Notes: generated by a model from the sequence alone, not told the origin. A stretch of DNA of 64,000 nucleotides from CAMWXW01 sp051650105 (GCA_051650105.1 JBOFIJ010000009.1:1-64000); one strand, 5' to 3'; positions 1 to 9,411 are shown, counted from the first letter of the stretch. A program made the numbers and translations.

Positions 1-1
1 T

Positions 2-2674
2 ATAAAAATAACCCCAATGTTAGAGCAATATTTTTTATTAAAAGAACAAGCTAAAGAAGCCCTATTGTTTTTTAGGATGGGCGATTTCTATGAATTATTT
101 TTTGAAGATGCTACAATAGCTTCTAAAGAATTACAAATAGCACTCACAGCAAGACATTCTGCAAGTGAGAATAAAGTTCCAATGTGTGGCGTACCTTGGC
201 ATTCTGTAGAAGGATATATAACAGTATTATTGCGTAGGGGATATTGTGTGGCTCTTTGTGAGCAAATGGAGAATCCACAAGACGTAAAAGGAATTGTAAA
301 AAGGGAAATTACACGCGTATATACTCCTGGTACTCTTACAGAAGAAGGTGTTCTTTCAGAAAAAGAACATAATTATCTTGGAGCGTTATTGTATGATGAC
401 GTTTTACAAAAAGGTGTTTTAGCTTGGTGTGATATATCTACTGGAAAATGGTCTGGTATAGTGCATTCTTCTTATTCAGAGCTACTGACATGGGTTCATA
501 AGATGCAATGTAAAGAAGTATTAGTACCAGATACAATGAAAATTACTAAAGAAAATTTCTTGGATAAGGTTAACGTTATTTTTGTGCCAAATAGGGCCTA
601 TTTTTCAATACAAAATGCAGAAAAAGCAATATGTAGAGCTCAAGGTATAACCTCGTTGTCAACAATTTGCTTAGACAAAGAGCCTCTTTTAGCACAAGCA
701 TGCGGGGCATTATTAACATATCTTCGTATTACACAAAAATGTGATATATCTCATTTACAACAATTTTCAATAGTGAATCATAATACGATACTACTTATTG
801 ATGACCAAACAGAAAATAATTTAGAAATTTTTAAGAAAAATAATGGTGAAAAAGGAAGAGGAACATTCTTTTATACTATAGATTTAACCTGTACGCCTAT
901 GGGTGCACGATTTTTAGAAGAGCGTTTAAAACAACCTTGGCAGGAAAAAGCTATTATTGTGGAAATGCAAAAAGCCATATCTTTTTTTATAAAAAATACT
1001 ATTTTACGAAATACAATAGCGTCTCATTTAAAGGGTATTTTTGATATAGAAAGGCTCACGAATAGAGTAATTTTAGGAAGAGCAACCTCTAAAGATTTAC
1101 TTTCTTTAAAACAATCTTTAACAAATATTGATACTATTGAAGTTTTCCTAAGGGAAACTATTAGTATATTTGAAGAAAAAGAAGATGTACGTTGTGATAT
1201 ACCAAAAGTATTATTGGATATTTTAGATCGATGGGATAGTGTAAAAGGTCTTTCTTTATTATTAGATACAGCCCTGGAGGATCCTTTACCTTCACAATTG
1301 ACAGGGATAGGCATTTTTAAGAAAAAATATAATAAAGAATTATCAGAGGCTATTACTTTTGCAGAAGATAGTGAAAAGGTATTAACTCAATATCTTGAAA
1401 TGGAGAAAGAACGCAGTGGTATTGGGAAATTACGAATTGGATATACCCGTGTTTTTGGATACTATTTAGAGGTTAGTAAAAGTAATGTTCATATTATTCC
1501 AGAAGATTTCATTCGTAAACAGAGTTTAGTTAATGCGGAAAGGTATACCACAGCGACATTGATGGATATAGAAGAAAAAATTCTCTCTTCTCAAGAAGAA
1601 AGAAAAAGAATAGAACAAGAATTATTGGAAGATTTGTATAAAAAGATACGAATATCCCAGCCAAGAATTTGTCTTATGGGATCGTTAATCGCAACAATAG
1701 ATTACATTCAATCTTTTGCTCTGGTAGCAATAAAAAATTCGTGGTCTAGACCAGAATTAACAATGAAAAAAGAATTAATAATAGAACATGGAAGACATCC
1801 TGTTATGGAGGAACTTTCTACATCTACAATTTTTATAACTAATAGTACATTGTTAAACAAAGATAAGACCTTGATGTTATTGACTGGTCCAAATATGGGT
1901 GGGAAATCTACATTTCTTCGACAGAATGCTCTTATTATTATTCTTGCGCAAATGGGTTCCTATGTTCCTGCAAAATTTGCTAGGATAGGAATTGTGGACA
2001 AAATATTTTGTAGAGTAGGGGCATCTGATAACCTTGCAAAAGGGCAAAGTACATTCATGGTGGAAATGATAGAAACTGCTAGAATATTGCACCAAGCAAC
2101 TTCAAAAAGTTTTATTATTTTAGATGAGATAGGAAGAGGAACAGCAACGTTTGATGGTTTGGCAATAGCATGGGCAATTGTTGAAGAGTTAGTAAAACCA
2201 TTGTTACAAGCGCGGACGTTATTTGCAACTCATTATCATGAATTAACAGCTTTAGAAAAGTCATTAAATCAAGTATTTACTGCTAATTTCATTGTGCGAG
2301 AAGATAGAGGGACTATTGTTTTCTTACACAAACTTGTTCCTGGCCCAGCAGATAAAAGTTATGGTATTGAAGTAGCTAAATTGGCAGGTATTCCAAAAAA
2401 TGTTGTTAATAGAGCAAGAGTGTTATTAGAGGAGTTAGAAAGAAATAATATGGATAAGCCTTCTATTGTGGAAGAAATACAATTTTTACCAGGTATGGTT
2501 CAGAAAAAATCTACAATAAAAGATAGCAAGTCTGAATCTGTACACTGCATTCCTTCTGAGGAAGAAAAGAAATATACTTTGTGTATTGAATATCTTAAGA
2601 CAATAGACCCTAATACATTAACTCCAATAGAGGCTTTACAATGTATTATAGATTTACAAAAGAAATTATCATGA
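2..2674 (+). CDS. mutS: DNA mismatch repair protein MutS (5' end outside window)
   Basis: MutS recognises mismatches and small loops in DNA and starts mismatch repair through its ATPase. The N-terminal mismatch-binding domain carries the FRMGDFYELF motif, whose Phe stacks on the mismatch. The C-terminal ATPase has Walker A TGPNMGGKST (about residue 620), Walker B ILDEIGRGT and the ATHYHELT signature. An internal ATG lies at 17, but the frame stays open to base 2 and reads IKITPMLEQY, the usual MutS beginning, so the true start is probably upstream. About 890 residues are visible, within family range. Its stop overlaps the next start (ATGA), so the genes are co-transcribed. A damaged copy of this junction lies at 10019-10232. 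Confidence 0.97.
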   Translation: MKITPMLEQYFLLKEQAKEALLFFRMGDFYELFFEDATIASKELQIALTARHSASENKVPMCGVPWHSVEGYITVLLRRGYCVALCEQMENPQDVKGIVKREITRVYTPGTLTEEGVLSEKEHNYLGALLYDDVLQKGVLAWCDISTGKWSGIVHSSYSELLTWVHKMQCKEVLVPDTMKITKENFLDKVNVIFVPNRAYFSIQNAEKAICRAQGITSLSTICLDKEPLLAQACGALLTYLRITQKCDISHLQQFSIVNHNTILLIDDQTENNLEIFKKNNGEKGRGTFFYTIDLTCTPMGARFLEERLKQPWQEKAIIVEMQKAISFFIKNTILRNTIASHLKGIFDIERLTNRVILGRATSKDLLSLKQSLTNIDTIEVFLRETISIFEEKEDVRCDIPKVLLDILDRWDSVKGLSLLLDTALEDPLPSQLTGIGIFKKKYNKELSEAITFAEDSEKVLTQYLEMEKERSGIGKLRIGYTRVFGYYLEVSKSNVHIIPEDFIRKQSLVNAERYTTATLMDIEEKILSSQEERKRIEQELLEDLYKKIRISQPRICLMGSLIATIDYIQSFALVAIKNSWSRPELTMKKELIIEHGRHPVMEELSTSTIFITNSTLLNKDKTLMLLTGPNMGGKSTFLRQNALIIILAQMGSYVPAKFARIGIVDKIFCRVGASDNLAKGQSTFMVEMIETARILHQATSKSFIILDEIGRGTATFDGLAIAWAIVEELVKPLLQARTLFATHYHELTALEKSLNQVFTANFIVREDRGTIVFLHKLVPGPADKSYGIEVAKLAGIPKNVVNRARVLLEELERNNMDKPSIVEEIQFLPGMVQKKSTIKDSKSESVHCIPSEEEKKYTLCIEYLKTIDPNTLTPIEALQCIIDLQKKLS

Positions 2675-3105
2675 AATATGTGTTTATTATACTATTATGT
2701 GTTACTACCATATCTTGTGGAAAATCTGAAATGCCACGTCTTGTTGTACCAACAAATCTTTTTACTATTGAAAAAACAGAGATGCTTGTATACGAAAATT
2801 GTTTAATAGCAAAAGTTTTTTTCAGCGGAGCATATACAGCCTTATATCAAGTGGAGCTTGAATTAGAGGAAAGAGATTCTGTATCTGAAGATAGAGAATG
2901 TCCTATAAAACCTACAATAGTAGAAAGAGTCTCTTCTTCTAAATTACGTGAGATGGGCGAAGATAATAATTTTTTACTTATACAATATTGTCCTAAAGAA
3001 GTGTTAAAGCCGTATTACCGATGGAGAGTAAAAGCAAGGCATTATTTATATAAAGTATCTCCAGAATATAGTCCAATTCAAACAACTACAGTAGTATCAG
3101 AATAG
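2671..3105 (+). CDS. small putative lipoprotein, function unknown
   Basis: This 144-residue protein begins with a lipoprotein-type signal (MKYVFIILLCVTTISC), with the likely lipidated Cys at residue 16. The lipobox is imperfect, with Ile-Ser before the Cys. The rest is a single soluble domain I do not recognise, with three further Cys residues. The start was set at the ATG overlapping the mutS stop. An upstream in-frame ATG at 2641 lies inside mutS and would bury the signal peptide. It sits between mutS and lysA, an order I recall from Desulfovibrio relatives. Its first half also exists as a nearly identical broken copy at 10019-10232. Confidence 0.8.
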   Translation: MKYVFIILLCVTTISCGKSEMPRLVVPTNLFTIEKTEMLVYENCLIAKVFFSGAYTALYQVELELEERDSVSEDRECPIKPTIVERVSSSKLREMGEDNNFLLIQYCPKEVLKPYYRWRVKARHYLYKVSPEYSPIQTTTVVSE

Positions 3106-3114
3106 GGGGTATAT

Positions 3115-4308
3115 ATGTTGCAATACAAAAATGAAATATTACATATAGATACAGTTTCATTGGAAGAATTAATAAAAATGTATCCCACGCCTTTTTATAT
3201 TTATTCCCTTAGCCATATAGAAAAACAAAGAAAGCGTTTTATTGCTGCTTTTGATGGTATGAAGTACATTATTTGTTACGCGGTGAAAGCAAATAATAAT
3301 ACTGAAATACTAAAATATTTTGCACATCATGCTATTGGAGCCGACATCGTTTCTGGTGGAGAGTTAGCAAAAGTATTAGATGTGGGTATTAATAATCAAT
3401 ATATTGTGTACAGTGGTGTTGGGAAAACAAAAGAAGAAATAGCAGATGCATTGGATGCGAAAATATTGTTTTTTAATGTAGAATCAAAAGAAGAATTGTA
3501 CACAATTGCTAAGATAGCAAAAATGAAGAACACAAAAGCACCAATAGCAATACGTGTGAATCCAGATGTATCACCAAAGACACATCCATACATAGCGACG
3601 GGATTATTAGAATCTAAATTTGGTATTTCTTTAGAGGAAGCGTTATCTTTATATAAAGAAGCAGCAGTAATGGATTCTATTGAAATTCTTGGAATAGATT
3701 GTCATATAGGGTCACAAATTTTAGAATTATCTATTTTTGCAGAAGTATTTGAATATCTTGTAGCGTTATATACAGCGTTACAAAAAGAAGGAATTACAAT
3801 ACGATATATAGATATTGGTGGTGGTCTTGGTATAGCATATAAGAGGGAAGAGGTAGATGCTGATGTTGAATATTATGCTTCATTGGTAAGAAAATATTTT
3901 TCTCATTTAGATGTAACAATAGTATTTGAACCGGGTCGTTTTTTGGTTGGAACTGCTGGAGTGTTAATTACACAGGTATTATATAGAAAAAAAAATAGTA
4001 AAAAAGAATTTATTATTGTAGACACAGGGATGAATGATATTCTTCGTCCGGCATTGTATGATGCGTATCATGATATTCTTCCTATAAAGGAAAATAATGG
4101 ACCATGTAGACAAGTAGATATTGTTGGGCCTGTTTGTGAAAGTAGCGATTTTCTTGCAAAAGGTAGAGAATTTCCACACGTGGAACAAGGAGAGTATTTG
4201 GCTATATGTACAGCAGGAGCATATGGTCATACGTTATCTTCTGAATACAATATGAGAAAAAAACCGAGAGAAATAGTACTTATTGAGGGTGGTAGTATTA
4301 TTGAATAA
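3115..4308 (+). CDS. lysA: diaminopimelate decarboxylase
   Basis: LysA is a PLP-dependent fold-III decarboxylase that converts meso-diaminopimelate to L-lysine, the last step of lysine synthesis. The PLP lysine lies in YAVKANNN (about residue 60). Other family signatures are the HIGSQI segment, the Gly-rich DIGGGLG phosphate loop, FEPGRFLVG, and VCESSDF followed by AGAYGHT near the C-terminus. At 397 residues it has normal length. A GGGGGT ribosome site precedes the ATG, 9 bases after the lipoprotein stop, so it is the third gene of the mutS operon. A terminator-like hairpin follows at about 4481-4510. Confidence 0.97.
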   Translation: MLQYKNEILHIDTVSLEELIKMYPTPFYIYSLSHIEKQRKRFIAAFDGMKYIICYAVKANNNTEILKYFAHHAIGADIVSGGELAKVLDVGINNQYIVYSGVGKTKEEIADALDAKILFFNVESKEELYTIAKIAKMKNTKAPIAIRVNPDVSPKTHPYIATGLLESKFGISLEEALSLYKEAAVMDSIEILGIDCHIGSQILELSIFAEVFEYLVALYTALQKEGITIRYIDIGGGLGIAYKREEVDADVEYYASLVRKYFSHLDVTIVFEPGRFLVGTAGVLITQVLYRKKNSKKEFIIVDTGMNDILRPALYDAYHDILPIKENNGPCRQVDIVGPVCESSDFLAKGREFPHVEQGEYLAICTAGAYGHTLSSEYNMRKKPREIVLIEGGSIIE

Positions 4309-4480
4309 AAGGGGATATGTCTTAGTGTGTATATTTTCTGTAATTAGGAGAGCATTTTTATTGTATAACAATAGAGTTAATATTATTGAAATATGTATGA
4401 TTAACAATAAGAAAAAGAAGGAATATCATAACAAGCTAATGTCATGGCTCTTTTTGTGGGATTGTGTACAATGGTAGGAT

Positions 4481-4510
4481 GAGTATTTATATTTATAATA
4501 CTACTCTTTT
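4481..4510 (+). terminator. weak AT-rich hairpin with T run after lysA
   Basis: AGTATT (4482-4487) pairs with AATACT (4497-4502), extended by GAG/CTC around a one-base bulge and followed by TTTT. It lies between the convergent ends of lysA (+) and the metal permease (-). It is AT-rich and weak, so this is a modest call. Confidence 0.35.
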
Positions 4511-4539
4511 ATCAATAATATTTTTGTACTGATGTAATA

Positions 4540-5355
4540 TCACGCAATACATCTGTTTTTTAATGAGAAATAAGCTGAAATAAATAGATATATTATTATA
4601 GAAGAGAGGACAATACAGGCACCAGAAGAAAGGTTGTAGTGCCAAGAAAAGAAAAGACCTACACAAGATGATAAGAAGCTAAAGACACCTGTAAAGAACA
4701 TCATGGAAGATAGAGAAGAAGAACAATGAAGGGCGGCTCCAGCAGGTAAAACAAGGAGGGTGAGCATCATCATAAGTCCTGCAGTATTAAGCAAAACAAT
4801 AATAGTGAAAGTGCTAATAGTAATAAGTAAAAAATACATATAACGTACGGGAACACCACGAGTTTGAGCAAATGTTGCATCAAAAGAAATAGAAAGAAGA
4901 TAGGGATATGTAAGATAGACTGTAAGTATAATAATACCATCTAAGATTGCCATAAATATAAGATCTTCTTGCGTAACTGTTAAAATACTACCAAAAAGAA
5001 AACTCATAATATCTCCATAATTATTAGGAGAAAAATCCATAAGAAGTACGCCACATGCCATTCCTATAGTCCACAAAGCGGTTATTGTGATATCTGTGGA
5101 TTCTTTAGATCTATACGTTATTTCTGCAATAATGAGGGCACATACTAATGTAAAAAGAAGTGTTACTGGAAGAATCGGTAAAGAGAAAAAAAGAGCTAAG
5201 CCAATTCCTCCATATGCAGTATGAGCAATACCACCAGTTAAAAAGGCAATTTTATTTGTAACAATAAGAGGTCCCACAATGGCACATGCAATACTAGTGA
5301 GTATAATGGCGATAATAGCGTGTTGGATGAAGGTATAAGAGAATAATTCTATCAT
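4540..5355 (-). CDS. znuB: metal ABC transporter permease (ZnuB/MntB family)
   Basis: This is an ABC-3 family membrane permease for import of a divalent metal such as Zn, Mn or Fe. The 271 residues form about eight to nine hydrophobic helices. Family-typical stretches include IVGPLIVTNKIAFLTGGIAH near the N-terminus, AQTRGVPVRY in the cytoplasmic coupling region (about residue 165), and LLNTAGLMMMLTLLVLPA (about 190-207). It lies 20 bases downstream of the ATPase gene on the same strand. No periplasmic metal-binding protein gene is nearby, so metal specificity cannot be assigned. Confidence 0.88.
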   Translation of the reverse strand: MIELFSYTFIQHAIIAIILTSIACAIVGPLIVTNKIAFLTGGIAHTAYGGIGLALFFSLPILPVTLLFTLVCALIIAEITYRSKESTDITITALWTIGMACGVLLMDFSPNNYGDIMSFLFGSILTVTQEDLIFMAILDGIIILTVYLTYPYLLSISFDATFAQTRGVPVRYMYFLLITISTFTIIVLLNTAGLMMMLTLLVLPAGAALHCSSSLSSMMFFTGVFSFLSSCVGLFFSWHYNLSSGACIVLSSIIIYLFISAYFSLKNRCIA

Positions 5356-5375
5356 AATCTATAGTATAATCCTTT

Positions 5376-6131
5376 TTATTTTTGTGTCATCTTTTGTACA
5401 AAAGTACCAATACTGCATAAATGACTATGCTTTCCATAAAGATGTGTGAGTAATTCTTCATTTATTGTTGAGTGTTGTTGTAAATAGAGAATTTTGTTCA
5501 CAACGGCGATGGCATCAAACATGGAATCTATGGCAGTGACATCATGGCTTGTCATAATAATTGTAATATTTGGATCAAGATTATGTAATAATTCATAGAA
5601 ACAGAACCGTGCTGTGGGATCAATGGAAGCTGTGGGTTCATCTAGCAAAAGAATATCTGGATTTGTGATAAGTGCTCTTGCTAAAAGTGCACGTTGTTTT
5701 TCTCCACCAGAAAGAGAAGAAAAAGATTCATTTTTTTTATGGAAGAGTCCGACAAATTCAAGGAGATCTTTTGCTTTATTTTTTTCTTCATTGGAAAAAC
5801 GTTTGGGTAAGATAGCTTTTTTTTGTATGACACCTAATAAAATAACATCCAATAATGTGATTGGTATAAGAAGATTATAAATACTATATTGCGGGAGATA
5901 TCCAATAATTATTTTTGATTTTTTTCTAGTGAGATTATTAAATAAAATAGTGCCTTGTAATGGATCTAAAAGACCTGCAATTATTTTGAGTAGCGTAGAT
6001 TTTCCACCACCATTTGGACCTAATACAACGAGACGATCGCCTTTTTTTATTGTAAAAGAAATATTGTGTAAAATCTCTTCATTGGCATATTTGAAGTGGA
6101 CATTGTCACAACATAATAATAAATCACTCAT
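5376..6131 (-). CDS. znuC: metal ABC transporter ATP-binding protein (ZnuC family)
   Basis: This is the nucleotide-binding subunit of the metal importer. It has Walker A GPNGGGKST, a Q-loop near YLPQYS, the ABC signature LSGGEKQR, Walker B ILLLDEPTA and the switch His in TSHD. The start was placed at the ATG of MSDLLLCC because GGAG stands seven bases upstream. The frame is open for eleven more codons but without a ribosome site. The product is 251 residues. It works with the downstream permease. The missing solute-binding protein is either encoded elsewhere or lost. Confidence 0.9.
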   Translation of the reverse strand: MSDLLLCCDNVHFKYANEEILHNISFTIKKGDRLVVLGPNGGGKSTLLKIIAGLLDPLQGTILFNNLTRKKSKIIIGYLPQYSIYNLLIPITLLDVILLGVIQKKAILPKRFSNEEKNKAKDLLEFVGLFHKKNESFSSLSGGEKQRALLARALITNPDILLLDEPTASIDPTARFCFYELLHNLDPNITIIMTSHDVTAIDSMFDAIAVVNKILYLQQHSTINEELLTHLYGKHSHLCSIGTFVQKMTQK

Positions 6132-6366
6132 AATACAACTCCATAGTATAAAGATATATAGCATGTAATAGAAAAAAGTACCAAGAAGTAAAAGATATTT
6201 TCATTTCTTCGCTTGGAAAGTTATTCTCATAACGATGCGACTACAGAAGTCTTCCTTGGAGGGCATTAACGTTTAGTGGGGTAGAGGATGTGTTTTCAAC
6301 TGTCTGAACTATTTTTTATTTTGATAATGATGTTTCTTTTTATGAAGGAGATCTTTTTTGTAAGGC
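6132..6366. other. gap upstream of znuC with a possible decayed coding stretch
   Basis: No intact gene is visible. On the minus strand, about 6190-6310 reads as a coding-like stretch (VQTVENTSSTPLNVNALQGR, then a stop, then SHRYENNFPSEEMKI). It resembles protein, but I recognise no family. The promoter of the metal importer should lie here, but no convincing -35/-10 pair was seen. Confidence 0.3.
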
Positions 6367-6642
6367 AAAGAAGCTAAAGCTATATTGAAGTATTAAGATT
6401 ATTTAAAAAGACAAGAAGAATTTGTTGGACGTTCACAAAGACTTGAATATATCCTTTTACCTGAAAATATCGAATATTCTCTTATGCTAAGCCTTACTGA
6501 AGAATCTATAGAAAAAATGACAAAAATACTTTCAAGAAATCTTGCAATACTATCTTGTTTATCTGGTATTATTCCTACTGCCATTACTTCGTTAGAGATA
6601 TTTTTACGAAAGGAAAAAATGATAGATAATAGAAAGAGATAG
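6367..6642 (+). pseudogene. damaged copy of the mnmG 3' end
   Basis: Read on the plus strand, this encodes the last 90 or so residues of MnmG: ILKY, stop, DYLKRQEEF, SQRLEYILLPENIEYSL, then EIFLRKEKMID and a terminal stop at 6640-6642. The intact mnmG lies inverted at 10926-12815. CAA has become TAA near the beginning of the copy, and no start codon or upstream gene body is present. About thirty substitutions, mostly transitions, separate it from the source over some 225 bases, with no frameshift. It is a partial inverted duplication, not an independent gene. Confidence 0.88.
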
Positions 6643-6812
6643 TACAAAACATAAGAAAAATAGGGAAAAACAATAAATAGTATCTATATAGCATATTTAT
6701 ATTGTTATTTTACCTATATTTTATTAATAACTACTCTAATTTACAAAGTATTTCTTTTTATAAAGAATTTTATATAATGTTGAAACAATATTTTTTGTAA
6801 GAAACAATAAAA

Positions 6813-8339
6813 TTAATCGTAAACAGAATATTCTGTAATACTTTCTTGTACGGTAAATATATTCTGATTTGGAAAAATAGCATTAAGTGTAGGATCAACA
6901 ATTCGTGCAAAACAATCAAGCATATCATCATGTTTAGAAACAGGGTATGTAGAATATTCTTCTTGAATAAATTCTTGAATAAAATCCCTTTTTTTTCCAT
7001 CATTATCAATAGTAATAATATGTTGTGGTATATACATTTTACCTTCTTCAAAAAGAGGCATAAGTTGTGAAATTCTTTCTTTTTTAGAAAGTGTACCACC
7101 GAGTGGAGTAATAGAGAATCTATAATTATATTTATCTTGTTCGGTATAGATATATTCTATATCTGCTTGCATACCATATTTTTCATATCCAACAGTTATG
7201 GGTTGATATTTTTTATGAAGTGCAAAGAGTACTTTAGATTTTTGTGTTAACGATAGTCTTTCTCGAACACAATCAATAAGATAGTAATTTTTATCTTCTC
7301 CAAGAGCAATTACTAAAAAAACTGAATAATCGCTATTTTTTTTCTTTTCTCCAGCAGGATCGACAAGAATATATATATTCATTGCCTGTAAATGAGTATC
7401 TTCAATAGTTGTATAAAATTTTAGCCAATGAGGATTAAAACATTGAATACTATCTGCGATAGGAGATTGCAACATCTGACAAGAAAAAATATAGGATCCC
7501 ATAGCTCTTTTTTTATGAGCTAATTCTTCTTTGGAAAAGAGCACACCATCAGAATCAAAGTTTCCATCAACAGTAGCAGGATATATCCTTGGTGTAACAA
7601 TATTTCTTTCTAAAAGGGTACTCCATGTGTCATTATGATGATACCGTGTCCCAATATAACGTCGTATTCCAGTGCGAGTGCCAAGGTTAAGAGAAAGAGC
7701 CCACGATTCTGTAACTTTGTGAATCATTTCTGGAGAACTAACACCATCTTTTGTAACAATATCATCGTAAAGTAATAAATGAAAATGTTTTCCTATTGGT
7801 TGTCCATCTGTTAATCCCCAGGCTTCAACAGTCGCTTCTTTAGGATTATGAAATCTTTTTACAATAATTCCTTTATCTAAAGACCATATAGGGGCTTCTT
7901 TTTTAGGATTTTTCCATAAAACGTCTGGATAAAGAGATTGCAAAAATTCATTGGATTCAAATTCATATTTTATTTGATTAAGAAAGTCTTTTGCCATAGG
8001 TCTTGTGTGCGAAAAGATACCTATCGTTATTTCAGGATTATTGAGAATATCCTGAATACTTTTTCCAAATGTTATAATAGTAGATTTATAGTGTTCTCTA
8101 GCCCAAAGATCTAGATGTTCGTTAGGAGAATGTTCAACTTCTTTACATCGCAGATAAAGCCAATCATTTTTTTGAATGTCTTTTCGTCCTAAGATAATAG
8201 AAAGAAGAAAAAAAAGATCTTTCCTACCTAATTGCGCAACAACAGAATGAAAGCAATGTTTTTTCTTTGACAATTCAAGAAGATTTTCATAGTAAAGAAG
8301 GGCTTCTTGTCTTGTTGATAATGTAGTAGATATATTCAT
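6813..8339 (-). CDS. phage-type terminase large subunit, solitary
   Basis: The product resembles TerL, the ATPase-nuclease that pumps DNA into phage or gene-transfer-agent heads. The ATPase half has a variant Walker A (AREHYKST, residues 80-87, Tyr where Gly is common) and a Walker B (LLLYDD, about 188-193). The nuclease half has the RNase-H-like acidic residues: Asp in ILVDPAGE, Glu in VGYEKYG, and the paired Asp in KHDDMLD near the C-terminus. At 508 residues it is full length and uninterrupted. Yet no portal, capsid, tail, small terminase or integrase gene flanks it. It follows nadK on the same strand by 60 bases. It could be a domesticated prophage or gene-transfer-agent relic; an intact frame suggests selection. 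Confidence 0.85.
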   Translation of the reverse strand: MNISTTLSTRQEALLYYENLLELSKKKHCFHSVVAQLGRKDLFFLLSIILGRKDIQKNDWLYLRCKEVEHSPNEHLDLWAREHYKSTIITFGKSIQDILNNPEITIGIFSHTRPMAKDFLNQIKYEFESNEFLQSLYPDVLWKNPKKEAPIWSLDKGIIVKRFHNPKEATVEAWGLTDGQPIGKHFHLLLYDDIVTKDGVSSPEMIHKVTESWALSLNLGTRTGIRRYIGTRYHHNDTWSTLLERNIVTPRIYPATVDGNFDSDGVLFSKEELAHKKRAMGSYIFSCQMLQSPIADSIQCFNPHWLKFYTTIEDTHLQAMNIYILVDPAGEKKKNSDYSVFLVIALGEDKNYYLIDCVRERLSLTQKSKVLFALHKKYQPITVGYEKYGMQADIEYIYTEQDKYNYRFSITPLGGTLSKKERISQLMPLFEEGKMYIPQHIITIDNDGKKRDFIQEFIQEEYSTYPVSKHDDMLDCFARIVDPTLNAIFPNQNIFTVQESITEYSVYD

Positions 8340-8399
8340 AAAAGAACTATAAAGGTGAGAAGAAAAAAAGTAACCAGAGTAAAAAGGTATAATACTGTT

Positions 8400-9203
8400 T
8401 TATAGAATATATTTTTTATTTAGATGAGTAAAATAATCATTTTCATGGAGAGCAAGAAAAGGGAGAGTGTGTGAAGAAATACGTATGAAAGCATTTTCTA
8501 TAAAAGGATATACTCTTTGTCCATCGCATGTGATAAAAGCATCTTCTTCTTTAATAGATATTTTTAGTATATATTGATTTGAAAAAACAACAGGACTTAA
8601 TGTTTTACTTGAAGGCAATAATGGTGTAGCAATAAAAGCATTAAGTTTTGGATGTAATAGAGATCCTCCAGCAGAGCGACTATATGCAGTTGATCCATAG
8701 GGAGTAGCAATAACAAGTCCATCACCTTTAAAAGTATATATACATTCTGTTTCAGTTTCTAAAGTGAGAGATATTGTTCTTGCCAGATTTCCTCTTGAAA
8801 AACATACTTCGTTCAAAGCGATATCAAGAGAAGTTGATGTAGCATCTAGTAATTCCAATAATGGGATAGTTTCACATGCTGCGTTATTGCAGGATTCGAT
8901 ATAGGATAATGTATTATCAAGGGATGTTTTTGTCATAAACCCTAATGTTCCTGTATTTATTCCAAGAATAGGAATTTGTGCCAAAATATTTTTGTGAGCG
9001 ACGTTAAGAATAGTGCCATCACCACCAAAAATAAGTAAAATGGAGAAATCAGCATATTGTGTAAGAAAAGAAGTATGGGTAATATCTTCAGAATAGTGTT
9101 TGGATATTGTATAATGACAGGAATGTTCTAATGTGTGAAGAATGGATAGTATTTGTGGTAAAGCCACATCATTTTTTTTAAAAACACATAATATTTTTTT
9201 CAT
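8400..9203 (-). CDS. nadK: NAD kinase
   Basis: NadK phosphorylates NAD to NADP in the cytoplasm. The catalytic GGDGT motif is present (FGGDGTILNVAH, about residues 59-70), followed by LGINTGTLGFM. NE appears in ALNEVCFSRG, and the Gly-rich loop in TPYGSTAYSRSAGG. At 267 residues it is a little short but complete for the family. The ribosome site before the ATG is weak. The terminase-like gene follows on the same strand. Confidence 0.95.
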   Translation of the reverse strand: MKKILCVFKKNDVALPQILSILHTLEHSCHYTISKHYSEDITHTSFLTQYADFSILLIFGGDGTILNVAHKNILAQIPILGINTGTLGFMTKTSLDNTLSYIESCNNAACETIPLLELLDATSTSLDIALNEVCFSRGNLARTISLTLETETECIYTFKGDGLVIATPYGSTAYSRSAGGSLLHPKLNAFIATPLLPSSKTLSPVVFSNQYILKISIKEEDAFITCDGQRVYPFIENAFIRISSHTLPFLALHENDYFTHLNKKYIL

Positions 9204-9297
9204 ATAGTTCTTTTATGATGGAAGTGTATTGTAAAATTGTAGCAAAAAAATAAATAAGATAAAAGAATATTTCTATAAAAATAAACTGCAAAAAATC

Positions 9298-9326
9298 TTG
9301 ACAGATATTCTTTAGAATGCTATAAA
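9298..9326 (+). promoter_or_regulatory. sigma-70 promoter of tRNA-Val
   Basis: TTGACA at 9298-9303 is separated by 17 bases from TATAAA at 9321-9326, ten bases before the mature tRNA 5' end. This is a near-consensus housekeeping promoter. Confidence 0.85.
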
Positions 9327-9335
9327 GTATCCATT

Positions 9336-9411
9336 GGACGGTTAGCTCAGTTGGGAGAGCACCTGCTTTACACGCAGGGGGTCGCAAGTTCAAGCCTTGC
9401 ACCGTCTACCA
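9336..9411 (+). tRNA. tRNA-Val (anticodon TAC)
   Basis: The cloverleaf folds fully. The acceptor stem is GGACGGT/ACCGTCT with a G-U closing pair. The D arm is GCTC...GAGC. The anticodon stem CCTGC/GCAGG encloses TTTACAC, giving anticodon TAC. The T arm is GCAAG TTCAAGC CTTGC. CCA is encoded in the gene. It has its own strong promoter and stands alone on the plus strand within a minus-strand block. Confidence 0.97.

Noticed and set aside
2641..2670. Upstream ATG for the lipoprotein gene
   Set aside because: It lies inside mutS, has no ribosome site, and would place ten polar residues before the lipoprotein signal.
4283..4477. Open frame overlapping the lysA end
   Set aside because: It lies partly inside lysA, has no ribosome site, and its composition looks non-coding.
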